Shown: positions 1 through 3,490 of the stretch, piece after piece
How positions within the stretch are numbered: the first letter of the stretch is position 1
How the letters are laid out: the number at the start of each line of letters is the position of its first letter
Origin: Chloroflexi bacterium RBG_16_64_32
GTDB taxonomy: Bacteria > Chloroflexota > Dehalococcoidia > SM23-28-2 > RBG-16-64-32
Reading direction: 5' to 3'
Assembly: GCA_001795235.1 (NCBI GenBank)
Contig: MGNZ01000052.1
Span: forward strand, 1,397-7,232
Length of the DNA: 5,836 nucleotides
Translations under genes and position numbers: made by a program
Notes under the pieces: generated by a model
The model's input: only the letters and a program-made list of their open reading frames with translations
What the model was told of the DNA's origin: nothing
Database searches by the model: none

Positions 1-139
1 CCAGGCAATAGCCAGCCAGTGGAACCTTGGCCAGCTCGGCCCGCATCCCCTCCAGGGGGACGCCGCCATCCAGCAACGCCCCCAGGAGCATGTCCCCACT
101 GACGCCCGAGAAGCAGTCCAGGTACGCGATGCGGCCCAC
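1..139 (-). CDS. larC: LarC, nickel-pincer cofactor nickel insertase, N-terminal fragment
   Basis: Only the first 46 codons are inside the window; the gene runs off the left edge. The translation begins VGRIAYLDCFSGVSGDMLLG and continues ALLDGGVPLEGM. The DCFSGxSGDMxLGALLDxG block is the N-terminal signature of the LarC (DUF111) family. LarC is known to insert nickel, in a CTP-dependent step, into the dithiolated pyridinium mononucleotide made by LarB and LarE, completing the NPN cofactor of lactate racemase-type enzymes. The start is GTG at 139. It is chosen because the family motif begins right after it, and because a very strong purine-rich Shine-Dalgarno (GGAGGAGGGGGAG, 157-145) ends 5 nt upstream. 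The start lies 2 nt after the stop of the lipoprotein gene, so translation is probably coupled. In some lactobacilli LarC is made from two reading frames by frameshifting; whether that applies here cannot be seen. Confidence 0.93.
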   Translation of the reverse strand, partial: MGRIAYLDCFSGVSGDMLLGALLDGGVPLEGMRAELAKVPLAGYCL

Positions 140-141
140 GA

Positions 142-864
142 CTACTCCCCCTCCTCCATCTCAAAGCCGCCCTTTGCCAGCGCGTCCGTCACGTTCTGGA
201 TCAGTGAGCGCAGCCATCCCTCCACCGTGCTCTGATAGTGCTGGCGGTCCCCGGTTCTTGTGGAACGGGCGAGCACCCTGAGGAACCCTCTCTCTCCGGC
301 CACCCGGAAGAAGATCAGATCGTCTGTAACCAGCGCATCAGGCCCTTCGGTTGCGGGCTGATAGCCGCTGAGCTGCAGCCACACCAGCTCGTCTGCGAGG
401 CCGCTGATATTGATCGTTTCTTGCTGGAACTCCCTCAGCCCGGCATAGTTGGCCGCCCAGTCCGTCTCTTCCGCCACCTTCACTGAGTCCGCGAACGATG
501 TGCTCGCCCCCTCCTCCGTGGTGTAAAGGGACGCGGACACGTTTATCCCCTGCACCGGGAGCTCTGCCGGTACCTCGCCGCCGGGCTGATAGGTTATCTC
601 GTAGCCCAAGATCCTACCCCAGCCCTCCAGTTCCGCCCCTCGAGCCTCGGGCGCGGCGCTTGCCGCAGCCAGCGACTCGTTGGTGGTGAACGTCGCGTCC
701 CCTAGCACGAGGCCTGACGGCAGGTCATCCGGCTGGAGCACCATCCGCCGCAGCGCCTGCTCCAGCGGGCTCTCACCATCACCCCCGCTACCATCGCCGC
801 TTCCGCAGGCGCCGACGACGGTCAGGGCCGCCAGCGCGGCGCCGAGCCGAAGGACAAACCTCAC
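142..864 (-). CDS. Secreted lipoprotein of unknown function, between larB and larC
   Basis: A 240-residue protein with a classical lipoprotein signal: R2 and R6, a hydrophobic stretch at residues 7-19, and a lipobox V17-G18-A19-C20. A Gly/Ser/Asp-rich linker (about 21-31) follows, as is usual for surface-anchored lipoproteins. The rest is a soluble domain of about 205 residues (notable: DDLPSG at 46-51, GWGRILGYE at 81-89) with no Cys and only one His, so there is no obvious metal-binding cluster. I do not recognise a named family. The start is GTG at 864, overlapping the larB TGA stop as GTGA, with a weak AGAAGGG site about 8 nt upstream. The gene ends 2 nt before larC, and its last codons (EMEEGE) double as the larC Shine-Dalgarno. 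The tight spacing argues for cotranscription with the lar genes, but a functional link to nickel cofactor synthesis, which is cytoplasmic, is only an inference. Confidence 0.88.
   Translation of the reverse strand: MRFVLRLGAALAALTVVGACGSGDGSGGDGESPLEQALRRMVLQPDDLPSGLVLGDATFTTNESLAAASAAPEARGAELEGWGRILGYEITYQPGGEVPAELPVQGINVSASLYTTEEGASTSFADSVKVAEETDWAANYAGLREFQQETINISGLADELVWLQLSGYQPATEGPDALVTDDLIFFRVAGERGFLRVLARSTRTGDRQHYQSTVEGWLRSLIQNVTDALAKGGFEMEEGE
145..157 (-). promoter_or_regulatory. Strong ribosome binding site for larC inside the lipoprotein gene
   Basis: Read on the minus strand this is GGAGGAGGGGGAG, an extended match to the anti-Shine-Dalgarno. It ends 5 nt before the GTG start of larC at 139. 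It lies wholly within the last codons of the lipoprotein gene, so it both fixes the larC start and points to translational coupling of the two genes. Confidence 0.8.
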
Positions 865-1625
865 TCACGCAGCCCTTCTTGCGACTGTCGGTTAATGACA
901 GCGGCCAGGTAGCCGGCGCCGAAGCCGTTGTCGATGTTCACCACGGCGACGCCGCCAGCGCAGCTGTTTAGCATCGCCAGAAGTGGGGCCAGGCCACCGA
1001 AGCTGGCCCCGTAGCCCACGGAGGTCGGTACTGCGACCACGGGCGCCGCAACGAGCCCGGCGACGACGCTGGGCAACGCCCCCTCCATCCCGGCCACCAC
1101 CACCAGCGCCTTCGCCGATCGCATCGTCTCCAGTTTGTCCAGGAGGCGATGAATCCCGGCCACGCCCACATCGTAGACCCGGTCCACCTGGCTGCCCATT
1201 AGCTCCGCCGTCACCGCCGCCTCCTCCGCCACCGGCAGATCCGAGGTGCCAGCACACATGACGACCACGCCCGGCCGGAGCGAGCCACGGCTACGGTCCA
1301 GCGTGATGGCGCGCGCCTCGGCGTGATAGCGGCAGTCCGGCAGACGCTCCTTGACCGCGCGGTAGGTGTCCGCGCCAACACGTGTGATTAGCAGCCTGTC
1401 CGACTGGGCGGCCAGCCGCTCGGCGATAGAGACTACCTGGTCGCTGCTCTTGCCCTCGCCCAGCACCACCTCCGGGAAACCCCGGCGAAGCGCACGGTGG
1501 TGATCCACCTCTGCGAACCCAATGTCTTCGTAGGGCAGGTGACGCAGCCGCTCCAGCGTCTCCTCAACTGACATGGCGCCCTGCTGAAAAGACTCCAGTA
1601 GATCGCGCAACCTCGCTTCGTCCGT
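861..1625 (-). CDS. larB: LarB, NaAD carboxylase/hydrolase of nickel-pincer cofactor synthesis
   Basis: About 254 residues. LarB is known to carboxylate the pyridinium ring of nicotinic acid adenine dinucleotide and release AMP, giving the dicarboxylated mononucleotide that LarE and then LarC process. An N-terminal part contains LRHLPYEDIGFAEVDHHRALR (about 28-48) and GFPEVVLGEGK (49-59), both family signatures. A PurE-like domain follows (about 117-245) with MCAGTSDLPVAEEA, VYDVGVAGIHRL, VAGMEGALPSVVAG and PTSVGYGASFGG. C222 in LNSCAGGVAVVNIDNG matches the catalytic Cys known in LarB. The start is unusual. AAGGAGG (1637-1631) is followed after 5 nt by ACG at 1625, exactly where homologues have ATG (T/M-DEARLRDLLE). 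The nearest in-frame alternatives are TTG at 1610 (20 nt from the SD) and ATG at 1700, which lies upstream of the likely promoter. The family call is secure; the exact start is moderately secure. It is the first gene of the larB-lipoprotein-larC operon. Confidence 0.94.
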   Translation of the reverse strand, partial: TDEARLRDLLESFQQGAMSVEETLERLRHLPYEDIGFAEVDHHRALRRGFPEVVLGEGKSSDQVVSIAERLAAQSDRLLITRVGADTYRAVKERLPDCRYHAEARAITLDRSRGSLRPGVVVMCAGTSDLPVAEEAAVTAELMGSQVDRVYDVGVAGIHRLLDKLETMRSAKALVVVAGMEGALPSVVAGLVAAPVVAVPTSVGYGASFGGLAPLLAMLNSCAGGVAVVNIDNGFGAGYLAAVINRQSQEGLRE

Positions 1626-1630
1626 AGCAA

Positions 1631-1637
1631 CCTCCTT
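1631..1637 (-). promoter_or_regulatory. Ribosome binding site of larB, placing its start at an ACG codon
   Basis: The minus strand reads AAGGAGG here, a near-perfect Shine-Dalgarno, 5 nt before ACG at 1625. No ATG, GTG or TTG lies in the larB frame at a usual distance from it; the next is TTG 20 nt downstream. The site therefore decides between an unusual ACG start and a much longer reading frame that would run through the promoter. Confidence 0.7.
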
Positions 1638-1652
1638 CGTAGAGCACGGCGT

Positions 1653-1682
1653 ATTGTAGCACCGGCCTCTCGCTTGCGTAAA
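1653..1682 (-). promoter_or_regulatory. Predicted extended -10 promoter of the larB operon
   Basis: On the minus strand TTTACG (1682-1677) serves as a -35 with four matches to TTGACA. After an 18-bp spacer comes the -10 TACAAT (1658-1653), preceded directly by TGC, giving the extended -10 TGCTACAAT. A start of transcription near 1646 would give a leader of about 20 nt that contains the larB Shine-Dalgarno. The motif fit and the position relative to the gene both support it; it has not been tested. Confidence 0.6.
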
Positions 1683-1703
1683 CGAATGGGCCACACTCAT
1701 AAT
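1674..1703 (+). promoter_or_regulatory. Possible promoter of the PAP2 gene, near-leaderless
   Basis: TTGCGT (1674-1679), an 18-bp spacer and CATAAT (1698-1703) form a moderate sigma-70-like promoter pointing right. Transcription would begin near 1710, only a few bases before the ATG at 1713, which would give an almost leaderless mRNA. The absence of any Shine-Dalgarno before 1713 agrees with this. The -35 overlaps that of the divergent larB promoter. The -35 match is weak. Confidence 0.4.
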
Positions 1704-1712
1704 GGCCGCACC

Positions 1713-2351
1713 ATGCGACCCGGCCGCTCCTTTTTCGCGCTGTGGTTTCTGCTGCTTGCCGGGTTCGTGCTGCTCAGCGGTTTCGCCGCCGCCTACGACC
1801 GCTTTCCGGCCGATCTGTGGCTGGCTCACCGCCTTCAAGATATCGACGCCGTAGCCTTCGTGCGGGCGCTCGACTGGGCCGAAGACCTAGCTGACACCCC
1901 ATGGATAGCCATCGTGTGGGCCGGCGGAATCGCGGCCCTGGCCGTGACTGCCCGCCGCTGGGAGGCGCTTCTGCTTCTGGCCGCCGTGTTCGCCAGGCTG
2001 CTCAACAGCGCGGCCAAAGAGCTGGTGGACCGGCCGCGGCCCAGCGACGATCTCGTTGCGGTCGGCGACCGTCCGGCCTCCCCCGCGTTCCCCAGCGGCC
2101 ACGCCGATGCCGCTTTCGTGCTCTACGGCCTTTTGTTCTACTTCATCACGCTATTCGTGCCCCAGCGCGGTCTGCGCCTTCTTGGGCAGGCCGCCTGTCT
2201 CTGGGTAATCCTGTTCACGGGAATGGAGCGGGTCCATGTGGGCGCCCACTGGCCCAGCGACGTGATCGGCGGCTATTATCTGGGTGGACTGGTGGTGGCC
2301 GCCGTCATCGCCGCCCATCGCCTATTGGCGGCGCGCCGGCAGGGGGAGTAA
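1713..2351 (+). CDS. PAP2-superfamily membrane phosphatase (lipid phosphate phosphatase)
   Basis: A 212-residue integral membrane protein with all three motifs of the acid phosphatase PAP2 superfamily. The first is KX6RP (K102-R109-P110 in KELVDRPRP), the second PSGH (127-130), and the third RX5HX3D (R173, H179, D183 in ERVHVGAHWPSD). H130 and H179 are the expected catalytic pair. About six hydrophobic segments are visible (roughly 7-27, 63-80, 84-99, 132-149, 156-171, 185-204), with the active-site motifs in the loops as is usual. Family members dephosphorylate lipid phosphates or pyrophosphates such as phosphatidic acid, PGP or undecaprenyl pyrophosphate; the substrate cannot be told from sequence. 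The ATG at 1713 is chosen because the first membrane helix starts just after it. Upstream in-frame TTG (1674) and ATG (1686) lie within the probable promoter. No Shine-Dalgarno is seen. It is divergent from larB, with the CvpA-family gene 38 bp downstream. Confidence 0.92.
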   Translation: MRPGRSFFALWFLLLAGFVLLSGFAAAYDRFPADLWLAHRLQDIDAVAFVRALDWAEDLADTPWIAIVWAGGIAALAVTARRWEALLLLAAVFARLLNSAAKELVDRPRPSDDLVAVGDRPASPAFPSGHADAAFVLYGLLFYFITLFVPQRGLRLLGQAACLWVILFTGMERVHVGAHWPSDVIGGYYLGGLVVAAVIAAHRLLAARRQGE

Positions 2352-2374
2352 CCGTTGGCTGCATGCCACGTTAC
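2348..2374 (+). other. Imperfect hairpin between PAP2 and CvpA-family genes
   Basis: GTAAC (2348-2352), GT (2354-2355) and GGC (2357-2359) pair with GCC (2365-2367), AC (2368-2369) and GTTAC (2370-2374) around a TGCAT loop, leaving two single-base bulges. The hairpin includes the PAP2 stop codon. It has no T-run after it, so it is not a typical intrinsic terminator. It could be a processing or spacing element before the next start codon, or chance. Confidence 0.3.
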
Positions 2375-2389
2375 TAGTAGCGCGCTCCC

Positions 2390-2890
2390 ATGAACTGGAT
2401 CGACATAGCGATCATCATCATCATCGCCCTCTTCGTTATCAGCGCCTACTCAGCGGGCCTGATCCGCGAACTGGTGACGCTTGTAAGCGTTGTGGTCGGC
2501 GTCATCGTGGCGGGGCTGTTCTACGATGACATGGCCCGCGACGTTCTGGTGTTTATCGACGATGAGGAAACCGCCAGGGCCATCGGTTTCCTGGTGCTTC
2601 TGGGCGCCGTCTACCTGGCCGGTCAGCTCATCGCCGTAATGCTCAAGCAAACAGCCGCTGTGCTGCTGCTGGGCTGGGCGGACCATATGGGCGGAGCCCT
2701 GTTCGGTATCCTCAAGGGACTCATCGTAGTCGAAGCTGTCCTCATCCTCCTCGTCACCTACCCGCAAATCGGCCTGGATGACGCCATCGACCGCTCAACC
2801 CTGGGCTCCGTGTTCCTGGACGCCGCCGCCGTGCTCCTCATAATCCTGCCGGATGAGTTCGAGCAGGCCGTAAACGCCTTCCCCGCCTAG
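2390..2890 (+). CDS. CvpA-family integral membrane protein
   Basis: A 166-residue, very hydrophobic protein with about four membrane segments (roughly 4-22, 27-45, 64-84, 103-124) and a further hydrophobic stretch near 142-153. The arrangement matches the CvpA family: a short Asn/Trp-Asp N-terminus, a Gly-Leu-Ile-Arg-Glu turn after the first helix (23-27), and the conserved ADHMGGALFGILKGLI block (97-112), where the family shows D-xx-GG-xx-G-xx-KG. CvpA proteins are inner-membrane proteins linked in enterobacteria to colicin V export and envelope stress tolerance; their molecular activity is not settled. The ATG start at 2390 is the natural N-terminus for the family, but no clear Shine-Dalgarno precedes it. 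The only purine-rich run, GGGGGAG, lies at 2342-2348 before the PAP2 stop. Cotranscription with the PAP2 gene is likely given the 38-bp gap. Confidence 0.85.
   Translation: MNWIDIAIIIIIALFVISAYSAGLIRELVTLVSVVVGVIVAGLFYDDMARDVLVFIDDEETARAIGFLVLLGAVYLAGQLIAVMLKQTAAVLLLGWADHMGGALFGILKGLIVVEAVLILLVTYPQIGLDDAIDRSTLGSVFLDAAAVLLIILPDEFEQAVNAFPA
2411..2425 (+). repeat. Five tandem ATC codons in the CvpA-family gene
   Basis: Five ATC triplets in a row encode Ile8-Ile12 in the first membrane helix. Slippage here would add or remove whole codons without shifting the frame, so it is not a phase-variation switch. It is probably just hydrophobic-helix codon use. Confidence 0.9.
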
Positions 2891-2904
2891 CCAAAACGGC
2901 AGTA

Positions 2905-2934
2905 TTGCGCGGTTTGGTGCCTGTCTGCTACGAT
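2905..2934 (+). promoter_or_regulatory. Predicted extended -10 promoter of the HNH gene
   Basis: TTGCGC (2905-2910), an 18-bp spacer and TACGAT (2929-2934) preceded by TGC give the extended -10 TGCTACGAT. Transcription from about 2941 would leave a leader of about 12 nt before the ATG at 2953. Both the extended -10 and the spacer length match the larB promoter of this window (TGCTACAAT, 18 bp), which raises confidence in both. Confidence 0.5.
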
Positions 2935-2952
2935 TGCCTCGGTGACGGCGAG

Positions 2953-3486
2953 ATGGGAATAACTACCGCCCCTGTGCTGGTTCTGAATCAGAATTACGAG
3001 CCGCTGAACGTCTGCACGGCTCGGCGGGCTTTCGTGTTGGTTGATAGGGGCAAAGCGGAGATCCTGGAAAACGGCCGTGGCTACCTTCACAGCCCGACGG
3101 CCCTCTACCTCATCCCATCCATCATCCGTCTCATCTACCTCATCCGCAGGCCCAGGCCGTCGGGCCGCCTGACAAGACGCGATGTCTTCCTCCGTGACCG
3201 CTTCACCTGCCAATACTGCGGAAAACACACTAAAGAGCTTACGCTGGACCACGTCCTCCCCCGCCACCGAGGGGGCAGTCACGACTGGCAGAACGTGGTA
3301 GCCGCCTGCAAAGCCTGCAACCACCGCAAGGCCGGTCGCACGCCGCAGGAAGCGCACATCCGCCTGATCCGTGAGCCCTTCCGCCCGCCCTTCAGCTTCT
3401 TTCGCACCTTCTACCCGTACCTGGAGGACCAGGCTGAGTGGCGCAAGTTCGTGCCCGGCTGGGAGGCGGACGGAGGCTTCGCCTAG
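2953..3486 (+). CDS. HNH endonuclease-family protein with zinc-finger-like Cys pairs
   Basis: A 177-residue protein. The N-terminal block APVLVLNQNYEPLNV (6-20) followed by a region rich in basic and aliphatic residues is typical of a widespread stand-alone HNH family. The HNH/McrA-like fold lies at about 78-130. C86-x-x-C89 and C119-x-x-C122 are the expected structural zinc ligands. LDHVLPRHRGG (98-108) carries the D99-H100 catalytic centre, and N114 and N123-H124 supply the remaining HNH positions. A conserved C-terminal tail has FSFFRTFYPYL (147-157). The motifs are complete, so nuclease activity is plausible, but the physiological role of this family is not established, and no methylase or defence partner lies nearby. 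The ATG at 2953 is chosen because the family motif starts soon after. A GGTGA site (2941-2945), matching the 3' part of the extended Shine-Dalgarno, sits 7 nt upstream. An upstream TTG at 2905 lies in the probable promoter. The gene has its own predicted promoter and converges on the GH31 gene. Confidence 0.9.
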   Translation: MGITTAPVLVLNQNYEPLNVCTARRAFVLVDRGKAEILENGRGYLHSPTALYLIPSIIRLIYLIRRPRPSGRLTRRDVFLRDRFTCQYCGKHTKELTLDHVLPRHRGGSHDWQNVVAACKACNHRKAGRTPQEAHIRLIREPFRPPFSFFRTFYPYLEDQAEWRKFVPGWEADGGFA

Positions 3487-3489
3487 CCG
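3471..3489. other. Hairpin at the convergent gene ends, possible bidirectional terminator
   Basis: CGG (3471-3473) and AGGC (3474-3477) pair with GCCT (3481-3484) and CCG (3487-3489) around a TTC loop, with AG as a bulge. It covers the HNH stop codon and lies against the GH31 stop codon. There is no T-run on either strand, so intrinsic termination would be weak. In a 4-bp convergent gap there is little room for any other terminator. Confidence 0.3.
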
Positions 3490-3490
3490 C

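Noticed and set aside
892..1257. Minus-strand Gly/Arg-rich open frame of 121 codons inside larB
   Set aside because: It is a frame-shifted shadow of the conserved LarB coding sequence, low in complexity.
1626..1838. N-terminal extension of larB from an in-frame ATG at 1838 (or 1700)
   Set aside because: It overlaps the PAP2 gene and the predicted promoter, has no resemblance to the LarB N-terminus, and a strong Shine-Dalgarno sits further in, at 1637-1631.
2905..2952. Upstream TTG start of the HNH gene at 2905
   Set aside because: It falls within the predicted -35 and -10 region and adds 16 residues not typical of the family; ATG at 2953 fits better.
2887..3357. Minus-strand open frame of 156 codons opposite the HNH gene
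   Set aside because: It is antisense to the conserved HNH motifs; no family or Shine-Dalgarno supports it.
2953..3486. HNH gene as part of a restriction or defence island
   Set aside because: No methyltransferase, toxin, helicase or mobile gene is adjacent; the protein belongs to a widespread stand-alone HNH family.
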